Below, piece after piece: positions 5,463 through 12,935 of a DNA stretch of 13,569 nucleotides. The notes beneath the pieces were generated by a model. The model saw only the letters and a program-made list of their open reading frames with translations. It had not been told where the DNA came from and did not search any database. Source of the DNA: an uncultured Acidimicrobiia bacterium (GTDB lineage: Bacteria; Actinomycetota; Acidimicrobiia; IMCC26256; CALEDW01). Positions within the stretch are counted from its first letter, which is position 1. Every line of letters starts with the position of its first letter. The stretch is taken from assembly GCA_937949585.1 (NCBI GenBank), contig CALEDW010000258.1, positions 1 through 13,569 of the forward strand, in the 5' to 3' direction. A program made the position numbers and the translations under genes.

Positions 5463-7178
5463 ATGGTGGGGCTGGCAACCCTGGGACCGGACGAGCTCGT
5501 ACGGGTCGTCGCCCGGTACCGGGATGTGCTGCGGGCCCACCAGGAGGAGCTCAACCGGCTCAACGTGTACCCGGTGCCCGACGGTGACACCGGCACCAAC
5601 CTGACCCTCACCCTCGAGTCGGTGGTGCGGGAGCTCGACGGGGCCCGCACGATGCCCGAGGTCTGCGCGGCGATCGCCAAGGGCTCGCTCATGGGGGCCC
5701 GGGGCAACTCGGGGGTGATCATGTCGCAGGTGTTGCGGGGGCTCACCGAGGTGTTCCGGGATCACGAGCAGCTCGGGCCCGAGGAGCTGGCTGCGGGGCT
5801 GCGCCGGGCCGCGGACGCGGCCTACGAGGCGGTGATGCGTCCCGTGGAGGGCACGATCCTGACCGTGGTGCGCGAGACCGCGGACGCCGCCGTTGCGGCC
5901 GTCGCAGCCCGGGGGAAGCCGCCAGCGGCGGCCGGCGACGTCGACCGGGGTGGTTCGCGTTCGCCGGACGGGGACGCCGACCTGGTGGCGGTGGTCGATC
6001 GGTGCACCACTGCTGCCCACGACGCGGTGCGGCGAACCCCCGAGCTGCTGCCGGTGCTCGCCCGGGCCGGTGTCGTGGACGCCGGCGGGCAAGGTTTCAG
6101 CCTGTTCATCGACACGCTCGCCTGGGTGGTCGACGGCCGGCCTGTTCCCGAACCGGCGGTCGTGGCCACCCCGGCGGTCGTGGCCACCGGGCAGGACGAG
6201 CACGATGTCGGGGCGCTGCGCTACGAGGTGATGTTTTTGCTCGAAGCCGACGACGCCACCATCCCCGCGTTCCGGGAGGCGTGGGCTGCGCTGGGCGACA
6301 GCATCGTGGTGGTCGGTGGCGACGGACTGTGGAACTGCCACGTGCACACGGACGACATCGGCGGGGCCATCGAGGCCGGGGTCGAGGCGGGACGCCCGCG
6401 CAACATCAGGGTCACCGACCTGCGGGAGGAGGTGGAGGAAGAGGTGTGGGTCCGTCGGGCGGCCGCGGTCACGGGAACCCCCGGCGCCGGGGAGGCCGAG
6501 GTGGTGCCGCCGGACCGACACTGCACGACGGCGGTGGTGGCGGTGGCGGTCGGCGACGGCGTGCAGCGGCTGCTGCGCAGCCTCGGGGTGCACGAGGTGG
6601 TCGCCGGCGGCCAGACGATGAATCCTTCTACGGCTGAGATCCTCGCCGCAGTCGAACGCTGTCCCGCCGATGCGGTGATGATCCTCCCGAACAACTCGAA
6701 CATCATCCCGGTCGCCCGTCAAGTGGCCGGGCTCACCGCCAAGCAGGTGGAGGTCGTGCCCACCACCTCGGTGGTGCAGGCCCTCGCCGCGCTGGTGAGC
6801 TATGACCCCGATGCCGGCCTGGAGGAGAACGTCGAGGCGCTCACCGAGGCGGTCCGGGCGGTGCGTACGGGCGAGGTGACCCAGGCGGTGCGTGACGCGG
6901 TCGCCGAGTGCGGGGAGATCCGGGAGGGCCAGTGGATGGCGATCGGCCCGGAAGGGGTGTTGGCCGCGACCGCCGAGCCGCTGGAGGCGGCACTCGCCCT
7001 GGTCGGCGCGCTCGTCGGCGAAGGGGCAGACATCGTCACGGTGCTCGCCGGCCGGGACGCACCGGCGGCGGAGGTGACGCGGCTGCGGGAACGGATCGAG
7101 GTGGAGCACCCCGAGGTGGAGGTGGAGGTGCACGACGGCGGCCAGCCGCTCTACCCCTATCTGATCGGCGTCGAATGA
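5463..7178 (+). CDS. fakA: Fatty acid kinase catalytic subunit (DAK2 domain, YloV/FakA family)
   Basis: 571 aa, the family's usual size. FakA phosphorylates fatty acids presented by a FakB (DegV-type) protein to give acyl-phosphate for phospholipid synthesis. The N-terminal DAK2 nucleotide-binding domain shows NVYPVPDGDTGTNL (residues 34-47, Mg-binding D40/D42), GARGNSGVIMSQ (about 79-90), GTILTVVRE and AGVVDAGGQGF. The middle domain has GDSIVVVGGDGLWNCHVHTDD with the HVH metal-site pair, and the C-terminal domain carries PNNSNIIPVARQ and a QPLYPYLIGVE end. An exact 18-bp tandem duplication (6153-6188) encodes PAVVAT twice in the linker between domains. The ATG at 5463 is chosen because it is preceded by a leaderless-type -10, and the upstream in-frame part overlaps rpmB on the other strand. 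Its stop overlaps the recG start by 4 nt. No FakB is in the window. Confidence 0.92.
   Translation: MVGLATLGPDELVRVVARYRDVLRAHQEELNRLNVYPVPDGDTGTNLTLTLESVVRELDGARTMPEVCAAIAKGSLMGARGNSGVIMSQVLRGLTEVFRDHEQLGPEELAAGLRRAADAAYEAVMRPVEGTILTVVRETADAAVAAVAARGKPPAAAGDVDRGGSRSPDGDADLVAVVDRCTTAAHDAVRRTPELLPVLARAGVVDAGGQGFSLFIDTLAWVVDGRPVPEPAVVATPAVVATGQDEHDVGALRYEVMFLLEADDATIPAFREAWAALGDSIVVVGGDGLWNCHVHTDDIGGAIEAGVEAGRPRNIRVTDLREEVEEEVWVRRAAAVTGTPGAGEAEVVPPDRHCTTAVVAVAVGDGVQRLLRSLGVHEVVAGGQTMNPSTAEILAAVERCPADAVMILPNNSNIIPVARQVAGLTAKQVEVVPTTSVVQALAALVSYDPDAGLEENVEALTEAVRAVRTGEVTQAVRDAVAECGEIREGQWMAIGPEGVLAATAEPLEAALALVGALVGEGADIVTVLAGRDAPAAEVTRLRERIEVEHPEVEVEVHDGGQPLYPYLIGVE
6153..6188 (+). repeat. Exact 18-bp tandem duplication inside fakA
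   Basis: The unit CCGGCGGTCGTGGCCACC occurs twice back to back (6153-6170, 6171-6188), in frame, giving residues 231-242 as PAVVATPAVVAT. It lies in a Pro/Val/Ala linker, so copy-number change would be structurally tolerated. Confidence 0.9.
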
Positions 7179-9331
7179 CCGGGACGTCGACGTCGGCGTC
7201 CCCGCTGGTCGGCCGCACCCTCCGGGAGCTCGCCGGCAGCCCGTTGGAGGTGCTGGGTCTCGGGTCCTCGTTGCGAACCCGGCTCGGGCGGATGGGGCTG
7301 CACTCGGTGCTCGACCTGCTGTCGCACTACCCCCGCCGCTACCACGACCGCACGCGGCGCGCTGCGATCGCCGCGCTGCCGGTCGGGGAGGAGGCGACCG
7401 TCGTCGGGGAGGTGCGCTCGGTTCGGGCCCGGCCCACCCGGACGCGCAGAGCGCTTGTGGAGGCGACGGTCGAGGACGCCACGGGGCGGGTGCAGCTCGT
7501 CTTCTTCAACCAGCCGTGGCGCCGGCACCAACTGGAGCCGGGCACCGAGGTGGCGGTCCACGGGCGCTGCGAGCTGTTCCGGGGGCAGCGCCGGCTCACC
7601 AACCCGGTGGTCGACGTGCTGGGCCGACCCGGCGCCGTCCGTACCGGGGTGATCGTCCCCATCTACCCGCAGTCCGGCGTTGCGGAGGTGTCCAGCTGGG
7701 AGATCCAGGCTGCCGTCGCCCGGGCCCTCGAGTGGGCCGGGACGATCGCCGAGGTTCTCCCGCCGGCGCTGCGAGCCGACCTTCGTGTCATCGACCGCCC
7801 GACGGCCTACCGCTGGGTGCACCGGCCCGCGGACCTCGAGCAGGCCCGGCAGGCCCGCCGCCGCTTGCGCTTCGACGAGTTCCTGCGGATGCAGGTAGGG
7901 CTGGTGGCTCGCAAGCGAGCGTTGGCCGCCCGCGTCGTCGGGATCGCTCACCCCGCGCCCGGGCCCCTGTCGGCGCGCTGGCGGGCCGGTCTGGGCTTCG
8001 CGCTGACGGACGATCAGGAGACGGCGATCGCCGAGATCGCCGCTGATCTCGCCGCTGCGAGTCCGATGCACCGGCTCCTGCAGGGGGAGGTCGGGTCGGG
8101 CAAGACGATGGTCGCCGCAGCGGCGATCGTGCTGGTGGTCGAGGGGGGGCGTCAGGCGGCGGTGATGGCCCCGACCGAGGTGCTCGCCGAGCAGCTCCAC
8201 CGGGTCGTGCGGGCCACGTTCGAGGGACTGGAGGTCGATGCTCCTGACACGCTGACGGGCCGGCGACCGCTGGAGGTGGCGCTGCTCACTCAGCGGACCG
8301 GGGCGGCCGAGCGACGACGGATCGAGGCGGGCCTCGCCGACGGCAGCGTCCACGTGGTGGTCGGTACCCACGCGCTCCTCTACGGCGAGGTGCCGTTCCG
8401 GGCGTTGGGGCTGGTGGTGATCGATGAGCAGCACCGCTTCGGGGTTGAGCAACGGGCGCTGCTGCGAGACCGGGCGCGGGGTCCGGTGCCCGACGTGCTG
8501 GTGATGACCGCCACCCCCATCCCGCGGACAGCCGCGATGCTCGTCTACGGAGACCTCGACCGGTCCGAGCTGCGACACGTGCCGCCGGGGCGCCAACCGG
8601 TGACCACCGTCGTGGTGCCCCCGGACCCGCCGGCCCGTGACGCGGCCTACGAACGGTTGCGGGCCGAGGTGGCAGCCGGTCGGCAGGCGTACGTGATCTG
8701 TCCGCTGGTGGAGGGATCGGAGCGGGTCGTGGCGAAAGCCGTCACCGCGGAGTTCGAACGGCTCGGTGCCGGGCCGCTCGCCGGTCTCCGGCTCGGACTG
8801 TTGCACGGCCAGCTTCCGGGGGAGGAGAAGGACCGGGTCATGGAGGCGTTCCGGGCCGGCGAACTCGACGTGCTGGTGGCCACCACGGTGGTGGAGGTCG
8901 GCGTCGACGTCCCCAACGCGACGGTGATGGTGATCGAGGACGCCGAGCGGTTCGGGCTCTCCCAGTTGCACCAGCTGCGGGGCCGGGTCGGCCGGGGCCG
9001 CCACCCCGCGTGGTGCTTCTTGTTCGCGGACCCGACGACCCCGACCGCCCGGGCCCGGATGGATGCGATGGTGAGCTCCAGTGACGGATTCGAACTGGCC
9101 GAGCGTGACCTGGAGATTCGCGGCGCCGGGGAGGTGTTCGGCGAGCGGCAGGCGGGGATCGGCGACCTCAAGCTGGGCCGGCTGCCCCGGGACGTCCGCT
9201 ATGTGGAGTACGCCCGGCGGACCGCCGAGCGTCTGCTCGACGGCGACCCGGACCTGGCTGCCCATCGTGGACTCGCCGAGGAGGTGGAGGACCTGCTCGG
9301 CGACGCCGTGGAGTTCCTCTTCAAGAGCTGA
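7175..9331 (+). CDS. recG: ATP-dependent DNA helicase RecG
   Basis: 718 aa, in the normal RecG range. RecG reverses stalled replication forks and migrates branched DNA. The N-terminal wedge/OB domain (about residues 25-150) is followed by helicase motifs: Walker A GEVGSGKT at 304-311 (K310), DEQH box at 417-420 inside VVIDEQHRFGVEQR, MTATPIPRT, then the second RecA-like domain with LHGQLPGEEKDRVM, VVEVGVDVPNATVMVIEDAERFG and QLRGRVGRG at 600-608. ELAERDLEIRGAGEVFGERQAG is the RecG/Mfd-type TRG motif. ATG 7175 forms an ATGA overlap with the fakA stop, and the RecG stop forms TGATG with rsmD, so all three are translationally coupled. Nothing is missing or broken. Confidence 0.97.
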   Translation: MTGTSTSASPLVGRTLRELAGSPLEVLGLGSSLRTRLGRMGLHSVLDLLSHYPRRYHDRTRRAAIAALPVGEEATVVGEVRSVRARPTRTRRALVEATVEDATGRVQLVFFNQPWRRHQLEPGTEVAVHGRCELFRGQRRLTNPVVDVLGRPGAVRTGVIVPIYPQSGVAEVSSWEIQAAVARALEWAGTIAEVLPPALRADLRVIDRPTAYRWVHRPADLEQARQARRRLRFDEFLRMQVGLVARKRALAARVVGIAHPAPGPLSARWRAGLGFALTDDQETAIAEIAADLAAASPMHRLLQGEVGSGKTMVAAAAIVLVVEGGRQAAVMAPTEVLAEQLHRVVRATFEGLEVDAPDTLTGRRPLEVALLTQRTGAAERRRIEAGLADGSVHVVVGTHALLYGEVPFRALGLVVIDEQHRFGVEQRALLRDRARGPVPDVLVMTATPIPRTAAMLVYGDLDRSELRHVPPGRQPVTTVVVPPDPPARDAAYERLRAEVAAGRQAYVICPLVEGSERVVAKAVTAEFERLGAGPLAGLRLGLLHGQLPGEEKDRVMEAFRAGELDVLVATTVVEVGVDVPNATVMVIEDAERFGLSQLHQLRGRVGRGRHPAWCFLFADPTTPTARARMDAMVSSSDGFELAERDLEIRGAGEVFGERQAGIGDLKLGRLPRDVRYVEYARRTAERLLDGDPDLAAHRGLAEEVEDLLGDAVEFLFKS

Positions 9332-9951
9332 TGCCGCCCCGGAGGCAGCGCCGGGGGGTGCGGGTGGTGGCCGGGCACGCCGGTGGTCGCCGGTTGGCGG
9401 TCCCGGCCGGGGGACGGGTCCGCCCCACCGCCGACCGGGTGAAGGAGGCCCTGTTCGGGCGGCTGAGCCCGGCGCGCCTGACCGGGGCGGTGGTGCTCGA
9501 CCTGTACGCAGGGACGGGGGCGCTGGCGATCGAGGCGCTGTCTCGCGGGGCGGCCCGGGCGGTGCTCGTGGAGCGGGATCCGGCGGCGGTGGAGGCGATC
9601 CGCCGGAACCTCCGCACGGCGGACGTCCCGAAGGCGGCGCGGGTGGTTCGGGAGCGGGTGGAGCGCTTCGTGCGCCGTGACCCCCCGGCCGAGGCCCCGT
9701 TCGACCTCGTGCTGTGCGATCCGCCGTATGCAGTGACGAACGTCGAGCTCGGTGGGGTGCTGCGGGCCCTCGACGGCCCCCGCTGGCTGGCCTCTGATGC
9801 GACGGTGGTGCTGGAGCGCGACGCGCACAGCGGCCCGCTGCCGTTGCCGGCGGGCTGGGGAGTCACGTGGCAGCGGGCGTACGGGGATACGCTCGTCACG
9901 GTCGCCGAGGTGGGCCGCAGCGGTACCGCCCCGGCGCTCCCGGGATGCTGA
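9331..9951 (+). CDS. rsmD: 16S rRNA (guanine(966)-N2)-methyltransferase
   Basis: 206 aa. It methylates N2 of G966 in 16S rRNA during 30S assembly, using S-adenosylmethionine. It shows the RsmD opening VRVVAGHAGGRRL, the family signature RPTADRVKEALF, SAM-binding motif I VLDLYAGTGALAIEALSRGA, the acidic ribose-binding end of strand 2 (VLVERD) and the catalytic DPPY in LVLCDPPYAV. The ATG at 9331 overlaps the recG stop by one base (TGATG). A second possible start a few codons in would match the shortest homologues. The C-terminal 15 residues are a non-conserved extension. Confidence 0.93.
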   Translation: MPPRRQRRGVRVVAGHAGGRRLAVPAGGRVRPTADRVKEALFGRLSPARLTGAVVLDLYAGTGALAIEALSRGAARAVLVERDPAAVEAIRRNLRTADVPKAARVVRERVERFVRRDPPAEAPFDLVLCDPPYAVTNVELGGVLRALDGPRWLASDATVVLERDAHSGPLPLPAGWGVTWQRAYGDTLVTVAEVGRSGTAPALPGC

Positions 9952-10033
9952 CCACCGGCGGGGCACCGTCGGGGTGGGCCCGCACCGGGGCGAGCCGAGC
10001 CTGATCCGCCGAGCCGAAGGGACCGTAGTACTC

Positions 10034-10522
10034 GTGGCCACCGCGTTGTGCCCGGGGTCGTTCGACCCGGTCACCAACGGGCACCTCGACATCATCGAGC
10101 GGACCGCCCGGCACTTCGACGACGTGATCGTGGCCGTGATCCGGAACCCGCAGAAGACCCAGTCGCTGTTCTCGTTGGAGGAGCGCCAGGAGATGCTGCG
10201 GGAGGTCACGGCACACCTGATCAACGTCCGGATCGAATACTTCAAGGGCCTGCTCGTCGATTTCGCCCGCGAGCACGGCGCCGAGGCCATCGTGAAGGGA
10301 CTGCGGGCGGTCTCCGACTTCGACTATGAGCTGCAGATGGCGCAGATGAACCAGCGGCTGTCGGGGATCGACACCTTCTTCATCTCCACCAGCCCGCAAC
10401 ACTCGTTCCTCTCGTCCAGCCTGGTCCGGGAGGTCGCCCGCTTCGGCGGCGACGTGTCGAGCATGGTCCCACCGGTGGTGGCGAAGCGGCTGGCGGCCCG
10501 GTTCGCCGGGGAGCAGCAATGA
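10034..10522 (+). CDS. coaD: Phosphopantetheine adenylyltransferase
   Basis: 162 aa, the family's usual length. It transfers AMP to 4'-phosphopantetheine, the penultimate step of coenzyme A synthesis; CoA in turn supplies the prosthetic group of AcpP encoded downstream. The nucleotidyltransferase motif PGSFDPVTNGHLDI is at residues about 7-20 (TNGH is the T/HxGH box). FKGLLVDFA, IVKGLRAVSDFDYELQMAQMN and the C-terminal FLSSSLVREVARFGGDVSSMVPP are all canonical. The start is GTG 10034, with GAAGGGA about 11 nt upstream; the frame stays open further left but only as a shadow of rsmD. An 82-nt non-coding gap separates it from rsmD. Its TGA overlaps the next gene's ATG by 4 nt. Confidence 0.95.
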   Translation: MATALCPGSFDPVTNGHLDIIERTARHFDDVIVAVIRNPQKTQSLFSLEERQEMLREVTAHLINVRIEYFKGLLVDFAREHGAEAIVKGLRAVSDFDYELQMAQMNQRLSGIDTFFISTSPQHSFLSSSLVREVARFGGDVSSMVPPVVAKRLAARFAGEQQ

Positions 10523-11061
10523 CCGAGACCGACCTCCCATTCGCCGAGCTGGGCACCGAGGAGCTGCTGGTCCGCATCAAGGAGCACATCGAGACCGCCC
10601 GCTCGGTGCCGATGTCGGCCTCGGTGATGATCAACCGCGACGAGGTGCTGAACCTGGTCGAGGAGGCGATCGTCGGGCTCCCCGACGAGTTGCGCCAGGC
10701 CCGCTGGCTACTGCGGGAGCGGGAGGAGTTCCTGGCCAAGGCCCGCCGGGAGGTGGAGGACATCGTGGAGGCGGGCCGGGTGCAGGCCGCCCGGATGGTG
10801 GAGCGCACCGAGGTGGTGCGCGAGGCCAGGCGCCGGGCGCAGGAGATTCTCGATGAGGCCGAGGCGAAGGCCCGGGCGATGCGCCACGAGGCCGAGGACT
10901 ACATCGACCAGAAGCTCGCCGCGTTCGAGGTTGTGCTGGACCGGACCATGCACGCCGTGCGGAAGGGGCGGGAGCGACTGCAGCTTCAGATCACCCCCGG
11001 CCCCGAGGAGGACGCCGGCGCCGGTGAGGAGCCGGCGTTCTTCGACCAGGACCGCACCTGA
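10519..11061 (+). CDS. SepIVA/DivIVA-like coiled-coil protein
   Basis: 180 aa, soluble, dominated by a charged Ala/Glu/Arg coiled coil (about residues 60-130). These proteins are often auto-annotated as 'ATP synthase subunit B-like' from the coiled coil alone, but there is no N-terminal membrane helix, so an F0 b subunit is excluded. By my memory of mycobacterial SepIVA, conserved features are present: an N-terminal 'IETARSVPMSASVMINRDEVL' type segment (written here as IETARSVPMS, then NRDEVLNLVEEA), 'LPDEL..AR..L..RE', and the C-terminal 'EAEDYIDQKLAAFE' with VRKGRERLQ. Position also agrees: SepIVA genes lie next to yceD and rnc. SepIVA acts in septation and polar envelope growth. This version is shorter than the mycobacterial protein, mainly in the coiled coil. 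Start ATG 10519 overlaps the coaD stop (ATGA). The orthology is inferred without an alignment search. Confidence 0.75.
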   Translation: MTETDLPFAELGTEELLVRIKEHIETARSVPMSASVMINRDEVLNLVEEAIVGLPDELRQARWLLREREEFLAKARREVEDIVEAGRVQAARMVERTEVVREARRRAQEILDEAEAKARAMRHEAEDYIDQKLAAFEVVLDRTMHAVRKGRERLQLQITPGPEEDAGAGEEPAFFDQDRT

Positions 11062-11144
11062 GCCCGGAACCTGGGTCGCGCCGGCCGACACCGCGGTCCG
11101 TCGCGCCGCAGCACCACGAGCTGGGAGATCTTGGGAACCGGTCG

Positions 11145-11158
11145 CGGCTGCTAGGATG
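11145..11158 (+). promoter_or_regulatory. yceD-rpmF operon extended -10 promoter
   Basis: CGGCTGCTAGGATG contains TG, one base, TAGGAT, a good extended -10. TTGGGA at 11131-11136 could be a -35, although the 15-nt spacing is short, as extended -10 promoters allow. Transcription would start near 11164, about 46 nt before the yceD ATG. The box is nearly identical to that before rpmB. Confidence 0.6.
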
Positions 11159-11209
11159 TAGTGGTCTTGTCCGCCGGGCTGCGGCCCTGAGCCGCGCACG
11201 AGGCTGCCC

Positions 11210-11752
11210 ATGGAACACCTCCGCTGTCACGTTGCCGACCTGCTGCCCCGCATCGGGATGCGCCGCGACGTCCGCTGTCGCGTCGACGGGGAGCTGCTCG
11301 GCGGTATCCCGACCGCCCGGCTCGACGGGTCGCCGGTGGTGGTGGAGGCCACGCTCGAGCGGATCACCGACGGCATCGTGGCCTCGGGGCGGGTGGCGGT
11401 CCGCTATCGGGCCGAGTGCAGCCGCTGCCTGGCACCCATCGACCGTCCCCTCGTCGTTGGGTTCAGCGAGGTGTTCGAGGTCACGCCCCTCGCGGGGGAG
11501 ACCTACCCGCTGGAGCATGACACCGTCGATCTCGAGGCCCCCCTGCGCGACGTGGTGCTCTGCGAGCTGCCGCTGGTCCCGGTGTGCCGGCCGGACTGCG
11601 CCGGGCTCTGCCCCGGGTGCGGCGCCGACCGCAACCTCGAGCCGTGCCGGTGCGCCGCGCCGGCCGGCGACCCCCGGTGGGCGCCGCTGGCCGTGCTGGT
11701 GTCGGCCGGTGGCGGCCTGTCGCCCGCCTCCACCGACCCCGAGGAGCGTTGA
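11210..11752 (+). CDS. yceD: YceD family protein (DUF177), 23S rRNA accumulation/50S biogenesis
   Basis: 180 aa. In bacteria and plastids YceD/DUF177 proteins are needed for 23S rRNA accumulation, and the gene nearly always precedes rpmF, as here. HVADLLPRIGMRRDVRC is the usual opening. CSRC (C70, C73) is the central family motif in 'Y.AECSRCLAPI'. The actinobacterial C-terminal cysteine cluster CRPDCAGLCPGCG (C126, C130, C134, C137) is followed by C146/C148 and may bind zinc. The ATG at 11210 is preferred over the ATG at 11258 because the opening motif lies between them; the ribosome-binding site (GAGG) is weak. The rpmF start follows 3 nt after the stop. The gene begins a new transcription unit by its own promoter. 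Confidence 0.92.
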   Translation: MEHLRCHVADLLPRIGMRRDVRCRVDGELLGGIPTARLDGSPVVVEATLERITDGIVASGRVAVRYRAECSRCLAPIDRPLVVGFSEVFEVTPLAGETYPLEHDTVDLEAPLRDVVLCELPLVPVCRPDCAGLCPGCGADRNLEPCRCAAPAGDPRWAPLAVLVSAGGGLSPASTDPEER

Positions 11753-11755
11753 GCA

Positions 11756-11935
11756 GTGGCCGTCCCCAAGCGCAAGACCCCCCGCGCCCGGGCCCGCAGC
11801 CGTCGCGCCGCGACCTGGCGCCTGCGTGCCTCGGCCCGCTCCGTGTGCCCCCAGTGCGGGGCGGTGAAGCTCCCTCACGTGGTCTGTGGCAACTGCGGGT
11901 GGTACCACGGTCGCCAGGCCATCGACGTCGGCTAG
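11756..11935 (+). CDS. rpmF: 50S ribosomal protein L32
   Basis: 59 aa, starting at GTG 11756 with GAGGAG at 11741-11746. The N-terminus MAVPKRKTPRARARSRRA is the L32 hallmark. The zinc ribbon has C31/C34 (CPQCG) and C44/C47 (CGNCGWYHGR), so it is a C+ form like the L28 encoded nearby. The gene lies 3 nt after yceD and 16 nt before plsX; the yceD-rpmF-plsX order is widely conserved. Confidence 0.97.
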   Translation: MAVPKRKTPRARARSRRAATWRLRASARSVCPQCGAVKLPHVVCGNCGWYHGRQAIDVG

Positions 11936-11951
11936 GCGAGGCCCGCTTCCG

Positions 11952-12935
11952 GTGCGTATCGCGGTCGACGCCATGGGCGGCGACCGCGCCCCGGCGGAGA
12001 TCGTGGCCGGAGCCCTGCGGGCGGCGGCCGGGCTAGGGGTGGAGGTGCTGCTCAGCGGCCCCGCAGAGCAGGTCCGGGAGCACCTGCCGGCCGGTGAGGT
12101 CCCGGCCGGGGTGGAGCTGGTCGACTGCCGGGAGGTCATCGGGATGGCCGACGACCCCGCAGCGGCGGTGCGGACCCACAAGGACGCCTCCGTGGTCCGC
12201 GCCGCCGAGCTGGTGCGCGACGGCCGCGCCGACGCGATGGTCTCCGCCGGCAACACCGGCGCCACCATGGCCGCGGCCCTCTTGCGGATGGGCCGGATGC
12301 GGGGGGTCGCCCGGCCGTGCGTCGCGGTGCCGGTACCGGTGCCGTTCGGTCGCCCGCAGGTGCTCGTCGACGCCGGTGCCACCGTCGACGCCCGGCCGGA
12401 GTGGCTCGAGCAGTTCGCCCGGCTGGGGCGGGCCTACGCCGCGGTGCGCACCGGCGTCAAACACCCGACCGTCGGGCTGCTGTCGAACGGCGAGGAGCCC
12501 GGCAAAGGTGACACGCTGCGCAAGGCGGCGCATACCCGCCTCGCCGGCGTGCCGGGTTTCGTCGGCAACGTCGAGGGGCGTGACCTGATGAGCGGACGGC
12601 CGGACGTGATCGTCACCGACGGGTTCACCGGCAACGTCGCGCTGAAGACGATGGAGGGTGCCCTGCGTGCCGCCGCCACCCTGGTGTTCCGCACCGTGGA
12701 GGCCGCCCCGTCCGACGCTGCGGCGGCGGTCACCCCGGCGCTGATCGAGGCGGCCCGGGACTACCTCGACCCCGACACGATCGGCGGGGCCGTTCTGCTC
12801 GGCGTGCGCGGGATCTGCATCATCTCGCACGGCGCGTCGTCGGCCCGGGCGATCGCGAACGCCGTGGGGGTCGCGGCCGAGTGTGTCCGCTCGGGGATGA
12901 CCGCACGACTCGAGGAGGCGCTCCATGCCGGCTGA
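11952..12935 (+). CDS. plsX: Phosphate acyltransferase PlsX
   Basis: 327 aa, usual length. PlsX converts acyl-ACP and phosphate to acyl-phosphate, the substrate of the membrane acyltransferase PlsY in the first step of phospholipid synthesis. It starts MRIAVDAMGGDRAPAEIV. SAGNTGATMAAAL, LLSNGEEPGKGD, GFVGNVEGRDLMSG, DVIVTDGFTGNVALKTMEG and GGAVLLGVRGICIISHGAS are all family motifs. The usual D-x-GANVD reads DAGATVD (N to T at 144), and the usual LLxIGEE reads LLSNGEE (N179). GTG 11952 is chosen by homology to the family N-terminus; GAGG lies about 10 nt before it, and the frame stays open to 11886 only through rpmF. It overlaps acpP by 11 nt. Confidence 0.96.
   Translation: MRIAVDAMGGDRAPAEIVAGALRAAAGLGVEVLLSGPAEQVREHLPAGEVPAGVELVDCREVIGMADDPAAAVRTHKDASVVRAAELVRDGRADAMVSAGNTGATMAAALLRMGRMRGVARPCVAVPVPVPFGRPQVLVDAGATVDARPEWLEQFARLGRAYAAVRTGVKHPTVGLLSNGEEPGKGDTLRKAAHTRLAGVPGFVGNVEGRDLMSGRPDVIVTDGFTGNVALKTMEGALRAAATLVFRTVEAAPSDAAAAVTPALIEAARDYLDPDTIGGAVLLGVRGICIISHGASSARAIANAVGVAAECVRSGMTARLEEALHAG

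Noticed and set aside
3241..5463. 740-codon open frame on the plus strand across pckG, yeaQ-like gene and rpmB
   Set aside because: It is antisense to well-supported genes and its product is Arg/Gly/His-rich without domain pattern; long antisense frames are expected in GC-rich DNA.
5073..7133. 686-codon minus-strand frame that ends as rpmB
   Set aside because: Only the last 62 codons (from 5261) are L28. The upstream part is antisense to fakA, with His/Pro/Arg-rich shadow composition, and is not a real fusion.
7157..9265. 702-codon minus-strand frame opposite recG
   Set aside because: Shadow of recG codon bias; no motif, and all recG helicase motifs are intact on the other strand.
9752..10033. 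N-terminal extension of coaD by 94 residues
   Set aside because: It runs through rsmD in another frame, and CoaD homologues begin at the GTG at 10034.
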